Below, piece by piece: positions 1 to 6,375 of a stretch of DNA of 21,654 nucleotides. The notes beneath the pieces are model-generated. The model was not told the origin of the DNA. It did not search any database and saw nothing but the letters and a program-made list of their open reading frames with translations. The stretch lies in the NCBI GenBank assembly GCA_016292785.1, contig JAEDFL010000030.1, forward strand, positions 1 to 21,654, read 5' to 3'. A program made the translations under genes and the position numbers. The number at the start of each line of letters is the position of its first letter. Within the stretch, counting starts at the first letter, position 1. This DNA is from Clostridiaceae bacterium (GTDB lineage Bacteria > Bacillota > Clostridia > Oscillospirales > Acutalibacteraceae).

Positions 1-329
1 ACTACAAGCAGATATCGGAGGGCTATGAGGATCAGTCGAGATTTGAAATAATGCAAAATGTCGGAATGACGAAAAAGGAGATCAGAAAGAGCATTAACTC
101 ACAGCTTCTGACGGTGTTCTTCCTCCCCCTGATTTTCGCAGGACTTCATCTCGGATTTGCTTTTCCGCTTATCAGGAAGCTTCTCCTGCTTTTCAATCTT
201 ACAAACGTCAGCCTTTTCATCATCACAACCGTAATCAGCTTCCTGGTTTTCGCCGTGTTCTATATGATAGTTTATAAGATCACCTCGAACGCTTATTACA
301 AGATAGTAAGCGACGCTAAGGAGAACTGA
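1..329 (+). CDS. ABC transporter permease, FtsX/BceB-like, C-terminal part
   Basis: The reading frame is open from the window edge (first full codon at 3) to TGA at 327-329, so only about the last 108 residues are present. It contains a cytoplasmic stretch reading roughly YEDQSRFEIMQNVGMTKKEI followed by two hydrophobic segments (about residues 40-65 and 70-95 of the fragment) and a short polar tail. The 'R-x-x-x-x-M-x-x-x-G-M-T-x-x-E' coupling segment before the last membrane helices is typical of FtsX-domain permeases of the BceB antimicrobial-peptide or lipoprotein-export type. The apparent ATG at 51 is internal, because the family pattern continues upstream of it. A lipoprotein gene starts 3 bases after the stop, so the two are probably cotranscribed. 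The substrate cannot be told from this fragment. Confidence 0.75.
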   Translation, partial: YKQISEGYEDQSRFEIMQNVGMTKKEIRKSINSQLLTVFFLPLIFAGLHLGFAFPLIRKLLLLFNLTNVSLFIITTVISFLVFAVFYMIVYKITSNAYYKIVSDAKEN

Positions 330-332
330 GCG

Positions 333-803
333 ATGAAGAAAATAATAGCAATACTTCTTGCGGTGATGATACTTTTCTCGTTCACATCCTGCATCCATAA
401 GGATAACGCAGAGCTGATAATCGGCGGAATTGACAGAATGGTAAACCTGTTCAGCCTCAGTCAGCTGACGAGCGACCGCTCTCTTATCGGAATAAGGTAT
501 TACCATGACAAAAACCGATGCACAGGCAGTTATTCTTCAACCTGTCTTTCCGAAAGCGGACGTGACGTCATATTCGGCGGCGGATCGGTCAAAGAAAAGA
601 CGGTCAGGCTGAAAGCAAAAATACTGACGGAAAGCGGAACGGCTTTATTACGGGTAAGGCTCGGCTCGGAGGTCAAGGAATACAAGGTTGACGATGACGG
701 AAGCTTTGAAAAAGAGCTTGACTTTCAGGGCGGCGGAAATTACATTATGATCGACTATGATAACTTCACCGGAACAGTGGAATTGACGTCGGAATACAAA
801 TAA
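333..803 (+). CDS. small predicted lipoprotein, function unknown
   Basis: This 156-residue protein starts with a signal peptide (MKK, then a hydrophobic run) ending in the lipobox F-T-S-C. It is therefore expected to be lipidated at about Cys20 and anchored on the outer face of the membrane. The rest is a small, beta-rich looking domain (residues about 85-156) with alternating hydrophobic residues and no catalytic motif that I recognise. The ATG at 333 lies 3 bases after the stop of the upstream permease, which suggests translational coupling and a role with that ABC system, for example as an accessory sensor or substrate-binding component; this is inference from position. A strong terminator follows 23 bases after the stop. 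Confidence 0.65.
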   Translation: MKKIIAILLAVMILFSFTSCIHKDNAELIIGGIDRMVNLFSLSQLTSDRSLIGIRYYHDKNRCTGSYSSTCLSESGRDVIFGGGSVKEKTVRLKAKILTESGTALLRVRLGSEVKEYKVDDDGSFEKELDFQGGGNYIMIDYDNFTGTVELTSEYK

Positions 804-826
804 TAAATATGTAATAAAAAATAAGC

Positions 827-868
827 AAAAACTGCAAGCATTTCCGTTTTGGATTGCTTGCAGTTTTT
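827..868. terminator. bidirectional intrinsic terminator
   Basis: A perfect 14-bp stem (827-840 with 855-868) around a 14-base loop has a core of CTGCAAGCA flanked by A- and T-runs, so it can act in both directions. It separates the plus-strand lipoprotein gene from the convergent rrf2 gene. Confidence 0.85.
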
Positions 869-889
869 CGTTTTGTATACAAATCCGCT

Positions 890-1288
890 TTATCCGAGCA
901 GACTTTCGAGCGTATAGGAATCAAAAAACCCGTTAGTCAGATCGTCATATTTTTCCCACATCGGCAAGGTTTTGCACTGTGACTTTCTCGGACACTCCTG
1001 CGCATCACACGAAAGGCAGGCAACAGGCGCAAGATCGCCCTCGGCGGCACGCAGAATCTCCCCTGCCGTGTATTCGGCAGGCTCTCTCGTCAGCTTATAT
1101 CCGCCGCCCTTGCCGTGGACTCCCTCGACAAAGCCGCTTTTAACAAGAGAAGGCATAATCTGTTCCATATATTTTTTTGAAATTTCCTGCCTTGCAACAA
1201 CGTCTTTCATCGGGATAAAACCCTCGTCCTTATGCTCGGCAAGGTCGATCATAACTCTCAGCGCATATCTGCCTCTTGTGGAAATCAT
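890..1288 (-). CDS. Rrf2-family transcriptional regulator (IscR/CymR-like)
   Basis: This 132-residue protein starts MISTRGRYALRVMIDLA, the typical Rrf2 winged-helix opening, and has the wing signature HGKGGGYKLTR at about 58-68. A cysteine cluster follows at C91, C94, C99 and C105, close to the IscR Fe-S ligand region (three Cys in E. coli IscR), so a redox or Fe-S sensing mode is plausible. CymR of Bacillus lacks such a cluster. The gene lies 75 bases downstream of cysK on the same strand with no clear terminator between, so they are probably one operon. In Bacillus and Staphylococcus the Rrf2 protein CymR works as a repressor in complex with CysK, so this pairing suggests control of cysteine or sulfur genes. 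The likely target is the perfect dyad over the cysK promoter. The ATG has AGAGGTG about 7 bases upstream. Confidence 0.88.
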   Translation of the reverse strand: MISTRGRYALRVMIDLAEHKDEGFIPMKDVVARQEISKKYMEQIMPSLVKSGFVEGVHGKGGGYKLTREPAEYTAGEILRAAEGDLAPVACLSCDAQECPRKSQCKTLPMWEKYDDLTNGFFDSYTLESLLG

Positions 1289-1363
1289 GTAAACACCTCT
1301 TATAACAGAGCATAAGCCCCATCTTAAAAAAGGACAGGGTTCACGCTCAATATTATTTCTTTT

Positions 1364-2293
1364 TTAATCAAAAAGTGCTGTTGAAAGATATCTGTCGCCC
1401 GTATCGGGAAGCAGAACAACTATTGTCTTTCCTGCGTTTTCCTCACGCTTTGCAAGCTCAACCGCCGCATGGACTGCTGCACCCGAGGAAATACCGACAA
1501 GTACGCCCTCGCTCTTACCGATAAGCTTTCCTGTCGCAAAAGCGTCCTCGTTCGATACGGTGATTATCTCGTCATAAACATCTGTGTCGAGAACATCGGG
1601 AACGAAGCCTGCGCCGATACCCTGAATTTTGTGCGCTCCTGCAACGCCCGTTGAAAGAACAGCCGATGAAGAAGGCTCAACAGCAACAACCTTTGTTTCA
1701 GGCTTCTTCTCCTTGAGATATTTGCCTACGCCCGTAACAGTACCGCCTGTGCCTACGCCTGCAACAAAGATATCAACCTCGCCGTCGGTGTCTTCAAATA
1801 TTTCGGGACCCGTTGTCTCGTAGTGAGCCTTGGGGTTTGCGGAATTGACAAACTGACCGGGAATGAAGCTGTTCGGATATTCCTCGGCAAGCTCGTTAGC
1901 CTTTGCAATAGCACCTTTCATGCCCTTTGCGCCCTCGGTGAGAACAAGCTCTGCGCCGTATGCCTTGATAAGCCTGCGGCGTTCCTCGGACATCGTTTCG
2001 GGCATTACGATGATAATTCTGTAACCTCTTGCCGCCGCAACAGCCGCAAGACCTATTCCCGTGTTACCGCTGGTCGGCTCGATGATAACCGAATCCGGCT
2101 GGAGCTTACCTGCTTTCTCCGCCTCGTCTATCATAGCCTTTGCGATTCTGTCCTTGACAGAGCCTGCCGGGTTAAAATACTCAAGCTTTGCAAGAAGCTT
2201 AGCCTTGAGACCGTATTTTGCCTCAATGTGTGTGAGTTCAAGAAGGGGGGTTTTTCCGATAAGCTGATCTGCTGATGAATAAATCTTTGACAT
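1364..2293 (-). CDS. cysK: cysteine synthase A (O-acetylserine sulfhydrylase)
   Basis: This 309-residue cytoplasmic PLP enzyme makes L-cysteine from O-acetylserine and sulfide. The PLP lysine is K47 in NPAGSVKDR, the substrate loop TSGNTG is at 74-79, the phosphate-binding GTGGTVTG is near 181-188, and the C-terminal LLPDTGDRYLST is typical of CysK. The length matches the family. The start ATG has AGGAG 9 bases upstream. The gene follows an unusually long leader of about 330 bases that contains a Cys-rich short ORF and alternative hairpins. An Rrf2 regulator gene follows in the same direction. Cysteine-dependent control at two levels is therefore likely (inference). Confidence 0.96.
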   Translation of the reverse strand: MSKIYSSADQLIGKTPLLELTHIEAKYGLKAKLLAKLEYFNPAGSVKDRIAKAMIDEAEKAGKLQPDSVIIEPTSGNTGIGLAAVAAARGYRIIIVMPETMSEERRRLIKAYGAELVLTEGAKGMKGAIAKANELAEEYPNSFIPGQFVNSANPKAHYETTGPEIFEDTDGEVDIFVAGVGTGGTVTGVGKYLKEKKPETKVVAVEPSSSAVLSTGVAGAHKIQGIGAGFVPDVLDTDVYDEIITVSNEDAFATGKLIGKSEGVLVGISSGAAVHAAVELAKREENAGKTIVVLLPDTGDRYLSTALFD

Positions 2294-2360
2294 AATAATT
2301 ATCTCCTGACATAAGTTGTTTTTTAGTAGTTAAGCATTTTTAATTTTTCGGAATGAAATG

Positions 2361-2423
2361 TCAGCCTGAACATCGTCCAAATCTGATGTTATTTCTGAGC
2401 ATTATGCCGTAAAATAATATCAT
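2361..2423 (-). CDS. possible second short leader ORF (20 codons)
   Basis: After the U-run of the leader terminator comes AGGAAG (2436-2431), then 7 bases later an ATG that opens a 20-codon frame ending ...RFGRCSG and TGA. It lies between the attenuator and cysK, and its third-last residue is Cys. The ribosome site and spacing are reasonable, but so short a frame can arise by chance. A longer frame that reads into it from 2555 is a shadow of the leader peptide region. It may be a second regulatory uORF or nothing. Confidence 0.3.
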   Translation of the reverse strand: MILFYGIMLRNNIRFGRCSG

Positions 2424-2436
2424 AATATCACTTCCT

Positions 2437-2493
2437 AAAAAAATAACCGAAAAGCGTGGAAAGCCTTCCGGTGCGTTAGCAAAAGCTTCGGTT
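2437..2493 (-). terminator. attenuator terminator in the cysK leader
   Basis: On the minus strand AACCGAA (2493-2487) can pair with TTCGGTT (2451-2445). Two further pairs form across a two-base bulge, and a small inner hairpin GGAA/TTCC (2469-2466 with 2461-2458) sits inside. Seven T residues follow (2443-2437). This is an intrinsic terminator that begins 2 bases after the stop of the Cys-rich leader ORF and about 145 bases before cysK. Confidence 0.7.
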
Positions 2494-2511
2494 GTTAAAC
2501 CGATTCCGGAA
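2466..2511 (-). promoter_or_regulatory. candidate antiterminator competing with the cysK leader terminator
   Basis: TCGGTT (2503-2498), the last codons of the leader ORF, is complementary to AACCGA (2493-2488), which is the 5' arm of the terminator. Just outside, TTCCGG (2511-2506) can pair with CCGGAA (2471-2466). Both helices are incompatible with the terminator. The tight loop TAAC contains the leader stop codon, so a ribosome that reaches the stop would mask this arm and favour termination. A ribosome stalled at the Cys codons about 40 bases upstream would leave it free and favour readthrough. The pairing is seen; the mechanism is inferred. Confidence 0.6.
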
Positions 2512-2593
2512 TAGCCCTGAAAGAGGACACGGCAACAAAAGCGCAGCAACAGCACTCATTACAACCCGAACACATATTGAATGACTTTTTCAT
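2495..2593 (-). CDS. Cys-rich leader peptide of the cysK operon
   Basis: This is a 32-codon frame with an ATG, preceded by AAAGGAG about 9 bases upstream. It sits about 30 bases after the predicted transcription start of a near-consensus promoter. It begins MKKSFN and contains MCSGCNECCCC, that is Cys at positions 8, 11, 14, 15, 16 and 17, then a plain tail without Cys. There is no cleavage motif, transporter or modification enzyme nearby to suggest a peptide product. The Cys-codon cluster placed just before a terminator and upstream of a cysteine biosynthesis gene is the classic layout of an amino-acid attenuator, with the codons as the sensor. The alternatives are a small metal-binding peptide or a modified Cys-rich peptide, which the neighbourhood does not support. 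Confidence 0.75.
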   Translation of the reverse strand: MKKSFNMCSGCNECCCCAFVAVSSFRAIPESV

Positions 2594-2632
2594 CGCCGTT
2601 TCTCCTTTCGCTTTATTTCTTACGTTGGCAAT

Positions 2633-2661
2633 ATAATAACACCAATTACCTACTTTGTCAA
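2633..2661 (-). promoter_or_regulatory. promoter of the cysK leader operon
   Basis: The minus strand carries TTGACA (2661-2656), a 17-base spacer and TATTAT (2638-2633), a near-perfect housekeeping promoter. Transcription would start near 2626, giving a leader of about 330 bases before cysK. Confidence 0.8.
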
Positions 2662-2672
2662 TAGGTAATTGG
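2642..2672. promoter_or_regulatory. perfect dyad operator over the cysK -35
   Basis: CCAATTACCTA (2642-2652) and TAGGTAATTGG (2662-2672) form an exact 11-bp inverted repeat with a 9-base spacer that includes part of the -35 hexamer. The position fits a repressor site. The CCTA...TAGG core with A/T flanks resembles the dyads bound by Rrf2 proteins such as CymR and IscR. The Rrf2 regulator encoded downstream in the same operon is the obvious candidate. It is followed by no U-run, so it is not a terminator. Confidence 0.7.
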
Positions 2673-2690
2673 AATATTTTAAAAAAATTT

Positions 2691-3323
2691 TTATTCGCTC
2701 AAAAATTCAGCTTTATTTCGTCTGATATAATCTGCCGCAGACTTATATATTTCATCTGCGCTCTTATTCATCAGGGTTTCAAAATCCTCATCGTATTTTT
2801 CCAATAAACCGTTGTCAACGGAGGTTGTCTCGTCGTTTTCGTCCAGCATAATAAATTCCTTATTGAAAAGCTCGGCAAACTTGCCGCCTATCACATCATT
2901 TACAGCCGCCTTTGACGCAGAAAGCAACGGCTCGCCGTTTGAACGGAAATATTCCGAAAGCTTCTTTTTACTGTCCTCGATCACATAGCCGAGACTGTAA
3001 ACATTTTTCTTCAATTCGGAAAGCTCTCCGAAAGCCTCGTTCATATTATCAGCCTTTTCAAGCTTCATCTGAACATGGGCGCACATTCCGATTACAAGCC
3101 GATAATTGTCCTTGCCCTCCAAAAAAGTCGCTTCGTCAACATTTCTGAATTCATTTCTGAGAGCCTTCTCCCTCTCAAGGTCTGCGATTATCCTTTCTCT
3201 TTCCTCGTTCCTTTTCCTGCCCGATATTATCGCCTTGCACCATACAAAAACAGTCAAAGCGATCAGCAGTACAAGAACCACACCCACCCACGGGTGCTGT
3301 GCAATGTATTCAAAAAAACTCAT
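2691..3323 (-). CDS. membrane-anchored protein with coiled-coil region, unknown function
   Basis: This 210-residue protein has one N-terminal membrane helix (about residues 13-30). A basic, charged stretch (ISGRKRNEERERIIADLEREKALRNEF) follows, likely coiled coil and cytoplasmic, and the rest is helical and acidic with no enzyme motif I know. It is the last gene of the operon with the trmN6-like gene and rsmI; its ATG lies 16 bases after the rsmI stop with AAAGGA upstream. No clear terminator follows, only an A/T run, so some transcripts may enter the cysK leader region. Function unknown. Confidence 0.65.
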   Translation of the reverse strand: MSFFEYIAQHPWVGVVLVLLIALTVFVWCKAIISGRKRNEERERIIADLEREKALRNEFRNVDEATFLEGKDNYRLVIGMCAHVQMKLEKADNMNEAFGELSELKKNVYSLGYVIEDSKKKLSEYFRSNGEPLLSASKAAVNDVIGGKFAELFNKEFIMLDENDETTSVDNGLLEKYDEDFETLMNKSADEIYKSAADYIRRNKAEFLSE

Positions 3324-3339
3324 TTCACCAAATCCTTTC

Positions 3340-4167
3340 TTATTCTCCGATCAGGCCTTTATAAATTTCACCTTTTTTAAAGCCGGAAAGCTTAGCCGCC
3401 TGCTTCGCCGCCTCGCTGACGCTCATTCCGTCCTCAACGCTCCGTTTAGCACATTCAACCGCCTGTTCAAAAGTCATTTCATCTCCGGATTCAGCCTTTT
3501 CCGCACCCTTGATAACAAGTACGATCTCACCCTTAACACTGCCGTCGGCATACTTTTCAACCGCCTCGTCAAGCGTTGTCCTAATAACCTCCTCGTGAAG
3601 CTTAGTGATCTCCCTGACGATTGCGATTTCACGGTTTCCGAACACCTTGTTCATATCCCTGAGCGTTGCTCCGAGCTTGTGCGGTGCTTCGTAGAAAAGC
3701 ATTGTTCTTGTCTCGTTTTCAAGCGAATGCAAATGCTCGCGTCTGCTTGGCTTGTTTACGCTCAGAAAGCCCTCAAAGGTAAATCTTCCGGACGGAAATC
3801 CCGAAAGGGCAAGAGCTGTTGTGAAGGCGCACGGGCCGGGAACGGACTCAACCCTTATCCCCTTTTCGTGACAAAGCCGTACGAGATCCTCGCCCGGATC
3901 GGAGATTGCCGGCATACCTGCGTCCGTCACAAGCGCACAGCTTTCACCGCCGAGTATCCTTGAGGTTATCATCTCTCCCCTTTCCCTCTTGTTATGTTCA
4001 AAATAGCTCACCATACTTTTCTTGATTCCGAAGCGGTTGAGCAGTTTAAGCGTAACTCTTGTGTCCTCTGCGGCGATAAAATCAACGCTTTGGAGCGTTT
4101 CGACCGCCCTCGGAGAGAAGTCGCCGAGATTTCCTATCGGAGTTCCGACAACATAAAGCTTACTCAT
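3340..4167 (-). CDS. rsmI: 16S rRNA (cytidine1402-2'-O)-methyltransferase
   Basis: This 275-residue SAM enzyme 2'-O-methylates C1402 in the decoding centre of 16S rRNA. The tetrapyrrole-methylase-type fold is shown by VGTPIGNLGD at 7-16, AEDTR at about 33-37, VTDAGMPAISDPGEDLV at about 80-96 and the ESVPGPCA(F)TTALALSG segment, all diagnostic for RsmI. The C-terminal part (about 230-275) carries a short helical tail usual in this family. Its ATG overlaps the stop of the upstream methyltransferase gene in an ATGA arrangement (4164-4167), which implies coupling. AAGGAG lies 9 bases upstream. Confidence 0.95.
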   Translation of the reverse strand: MSKLYVVGTPIGNLGDFSPRAVETLQSVDFIAAEDTRVTLKLLNRFGIKKSMVSYFEHNKRERGEMITSRILGGESCALVTDAGMPAISDPGEDLVRLCHEKGIRVESVPGPCAFTTALALSGFPSGRFTFEGFLSVNKPSRREHLHSLENETRTMLFYEAPHKLGATLRDMNKVFGNREIAIVREITKLHEEVIRTTLDEAVEKYADGSVKGEIVLVIKGAEKAESGDEMTFEQAVECAKRSVEDGMSVSEAAKQAAKLSGFKKGEIYKGLIGE

Positions 4168-4898
4168 TTTGTATTCTCCTTATATTCACCATAGATATCC
4201 GTCACCTCGTCGGAAAGCTCGCCGTCCTCGCCGTACATTATCAAATTCGGCTCCATATTCAGAAACGGCTTGCCGCCCTTTCGTCCCTCGATAAGGAAAA
4301 GCCACGGACGGGTGTACGGAGTTTTTGAAACCAGGCGGAGCTTTTTCGGCTCTATGCCGTTTTTCTTCATCGCTTCAATAGTGTCGCAAAGCCTTTCGGG
4401 ACGGTTGCACAGGCAAAGTCTGCCGCCGAAATTCAGCAGATACGCCGCCGCCGAGCAGATGTCGTCAAGCTTACATTCCACCTCGTGCCTTGCGATAAGC
4501 TCAGCCTGAGAAACACTTTTTATTCCGCTGTCAGCCGCCTTGTACGGGGGATTCATTGTAACAACGTCCATCGAAGCGTGTCCGAGAACGGACTTAATAT
4601 CTTTCAGATCGTGCTTTATCGCCGTGACCTTCTCACCGACCGAGCTTACACGGATCGACTCACAGGTCTGCAAATATCCTTTTTCCTGCAATTCGACCGC
4701 CGTAATCTCCTTTGCCTGAGCATTTCTGCACCATAGCATCGGAATAATACCGCAGCCCGTTCCGAGGTCGCAGGCCTTTTCATTTCTTTTCGGAGAGGCG
4801 AAATCTGCCAGCAAAACAGCGTCCGTGCCGAACGAGTGCTCCTTTGAAACGGCAACCTTTATACCCGAACCGAGATATTCATACTTAAAATCCGACAC
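4164..4898 (-). CDS. trmN6: tRNA1(Val) adenine-N6-methyltransferase-like protein
   Basis: This 244-residue SAM-dependent methyltransferase shows FGTDAVLLA at 23-31, the SAM-binding motif DLGTGCG at 44-50 and the catalytic NPPY at 116-119, which is typical of N6-adenine or glutamine methylases. The overall layout fits the YfiC/TrmN6 family, which methylates A37 of tRNA1(Val). The Firmicutes homologues next to rsmI (the yabB-yabC arrangement of Bacillus) have the same order. It starts with GTG, 7 bases after GGAGG, and is led by a consensus promoter. The exact tRNA target in this organism is inferred. Confidence 0.85.
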   Translation of the reverse strand: MSDFKYEYLGSGIKVAVSKEHSFGTDAVLLADFASPKRNEKACDLGTGCGIIPMLWCRNAQAKEITAVELQEKGYLQTCESIRVSSVGEKVTAIKHDLKDIKSVLGHASMDVVTMNPPYKAADSGIKSVSQAELIARHEVECKLDDICSAAAYLLNFGGRLCLCNRPERLCDTIEAMKKNGIEPKKLRLVSKTPYTRPWLFLIEGRKGGKPFLNMEPNLIMYGEDGELSDEVTDIYGEYKENTK

Positions 4899-4928
4899 TT
4901 CGCCGCCTCCGTAAACATAATTTTATAC

Positions 4929-4957
4929 ATTATACAACGAAAACTTCATAATGTCAA
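4929..4957 (-). promoter_or_regulatory. promoter of the trmN6-rsmI operon
   Basis: TTGACA (4957-4952), a 17-base spacer and TATAAT (4934-4929) on the minus strand form an exact consensus promoter. The -35 sits directly in the T-run of the upstream terminator. Confidence 0.85.
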
Positions 4958-4990
4958 AAATACGGACTGCCGCTTTGTCACAGCAGTCCG
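4955..4990 (-). terminator. terminator of the MarR-TSUP operon
   Basis: CGGACTGC (4963-4970) pairs exactly with GCAGTCCG (4983-4990). On the minus strand it is followed by TATTTTTG, and it lies 7 bases after the exporter stop. Confidence 0.8.
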
Positions 4991-4997
4991 ATGAGAT

Positions 4998-5768
4998 TTA
5001 TTTAACCTTGTTCACAATTATCATTGACGCACCGAGAAGAACAAGCACAATTCCCGTTGCACGGTTAAGTGTTTTTGCAGAAACCTTATTTGCTATCACC
5101 GAAGCAATAAGAGCGAACACAAGAGTTGAAATCACGCAGGCTATAAGAGCCGTAATATCCGGCACTCCGCCGATCACGAAATGGCTGACCGAACCTGTCA
5201 AAGCGGTCGCCGCCATAATAAATACGCTTGTTCCGACCGCAGTTTTCAGCTCATAGCCGAGCACGGAGGTGAGCACAAGAAGCATCATCATTCCGCCGCC
5301 TGCGCCGATAAAGCCGCAGATGAAGCCTACCATCGATCCGCAGATCAACGAACGGATCGCCCTCTGAGCGGCCGTAGCTTTTTCCAGTCTCGACTTAGGC
5401 GCAACAACAGGCTTTACGATGAATTTAATACCGAGAAGCAAGGTCATAAATACGGAGAAATTACCCATTGTCGTTTTCGGCACAATACTTGCCACATAGC
5501 TTCCGACGAGCGTAAAGCAAAGCACCGCCGCCATCATAATCAGACCGTTGCGGATATCAAGGTTTTTATTCTTTCCGTAAGTATATGCCGAAACTGCGCT
5601 CGCCAAAACATCGCTGGCAAGAGCAATTCCGACAGCCAGATACGGATCCATATCCAAGAAAGTAATGAGCATTGGGCTTATCACCGCCGCCGCACTCATA
5701 CCGGCGAAGCCTGTTCCGAGACCTGCGCCGAGACCGGCAACAACGCATATAATAATTTTTACAAGCAT
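4998..5768 (-). CDS. TSUP family (TauE/SafE-like) membrane transporter
   Basis: This 256-residue protein has about eight hydrophobic segments in two similar halves. Each half opens with a glycine-rich helix (GLGAGLGTGFAGMSAAA near 12-28 and GFICGFIGAGGGMMMLL near 148-164), the hallmark of the TauE/SafE or DUF81 family. Members export sulfite, sulfoacetate or related organic anions and sulfur compounds; the substrate here is not determined. The ATG has GGAGG 7 bases upstream and overlaps the end of the MarR gene by 10 bases, so both are one operon. Given the cysK module nearby a sulfur-related substrate is tempting, but this rests on position only. Confidence 0.9.
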   Translation of the reverse strand: MLVKIIICVVAGLGAGLGTGFAGMSAAAVISPMLITFLDMDPYLAVGIALASDVLASAVSAYTYGKNKNLDIRNGLIMMAAVLCFTLVGSYVASIVPKTTMGNFSVFMTLLLGIKFIVKPVVAPKSRLEKATAAQRAIRSLICGSMVGFICGFIGAGGGMMMLLVLTSVLGYELKTAVGTSVFIMAATALTGSVSHFVIGGVPDITALIACVISTLVFALIASVIANKVSAKTLNRATGIVLVLLGASMIIVNKVK

Positions 5769-6208
5769 TTTTGATCCTCCGAAGCGAAAAGCATTATATT
5801 ATCCAGTATTTTTTCATTAACCCTTTCAAAAATTTCCTCCTCCTCTGCAGTAATCCCCTTACGCAGAGCGGCGGCAAAATCCTTCTGCATTTTTCTGCCG
5901 TCGGCTATTATTCCGTCCGCCTTTTCCGTCGGATACAGCCGTCTTATCCTCCTGTCGGACGGATCGTCACGGCGTACAAGCAATTCCTTTTTTATAAGCG
6001 TTTCAACAGCAACCGATGCGATTCCGCTTTTTATTCCCCTTACGGCGCAGATATCCCGTGCGGTGTTGTATTCGGGATTGTTGGCGCAGAACATAAGCAC
6101 ATCAAAGCAGGACTGGTTTATCCCGTATTTTTTGCATATCGGCAGGGAAAGACCGCTGTAAACATTCACAAGCTTCCGTCCCACCGCCATCATCTTTATC
6201 GCAGTCAT
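5759..6208 (-). CDS. MarR-family transcriptional regulator
   Basis: This 149-residue winged-helix protein has a recognition helix region ARDICAVRGIKSGIASVAVETLIKKELLVRR (about 50-80) and the MarR wing motif DPSDRRIRRLYPTEKA at about 81-96. Long helices at both ends would form the dimer interface. It is the first gene of a two-gene operon with a TSUP exporter, so it likely controls that exporter in response to a small ligand. A consensus promoter ends about 40 bases upstream. An inverted repeat that would overlap the transcription start suggests autoregulation. The ATG has GGAGG 6 bases upstream. Confidence 0.88.
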   Translation of the reverse strand: MTAIKMMAVGRKLVNVYSGLSLPICKKYGINQSCFDVLMFCANNPEYNTARDICAVRGIKSGIASVAVETLIKKELLVRRDDPSDRRIRRLYPTEKADGIIADGRKMQKDFAAALRKGITAEEEEIFERVNEKILDNIMLFASEDQKCL

Positions 6209-6224
6209 AGCGCCCTCCGTTTAG

Positions 6225-6236
6225 TCTAAAATTAGA
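6225..6236. promoter_or_regulatory. candidate MarR operator
   Basis: TCTAA-AA-TTAGA is a 5-bp inverted repeat with a 2-base centre, located at about +1 to +12 of the marR promoter. A related half site TCTAAATTTA lies at 6293-6302, upstream of the -35. The position fits autorepression; the binding protein is inferred. Confidence 0.4.
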
Positions 6237-6245
6237 ATTTCTATT

Positions 6246-6274
6246 ATTATAATTCCTATCTTTTTATTTGTCAA
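6246..6274 (-). promoter_or_regulatory. promoter of the marR-TSUP operon
   Basis: TTGACA (6274-6269), a 17-base spacer and TATAAT (6251-6246) on the minus strand form a full consensus promoter, so tight repression would be needed to keep it off. Confidence 0.85.
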
Positions 6275-6305
6275 TATAAATAGTAATAATAATCTAAATT
6301 TACAA

Positions 6306-6343
6306 AAAAATCCCGTGCATACGTCGGTACACACGGGATTTTT
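6306..6343. terminator. terminator of the ferredoxin gene
   Basis: A 12-bp stem AAAAATCCCGTG (6306-6317) pairs with CACGGGATTTTT (6332-6343), with T-runs on both sides. It ends the minus-strand ferredoxin transcript just before the marR promoter. Confidence 0.85.
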
Positions 6344-6375
6344 ATTATTATTGGTTTATCCGAGAGTCGGGTTAA

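Noticed and set aside
2361..2555. 64-codon minus-strand ORF in the cysK leader
   Set aside because: It has no ribosome site at its first ATG and runs through the terminator and antiterminator arms in a different frame from the Cys-rich ORF. Only its last 20 codons have a plausible separate start.
2495..2593. Ranthipeptide (SCIFF) or other modified Cys peptide precursor
   Set aside because: No radical SAM, peptidase or transporter gene is adjacent, the spacing of Cys differs from the SCIFF pattern, and the downstream terminator and cysK explain the ORF better as a leader.
3106..3963. 285-codon plus-strand ORF opposite rsmI and the membrane gene
   Set aside because: It is antisense to two well-supported genes, has no ribosome site and encodes a composition typical of a shadow frame.
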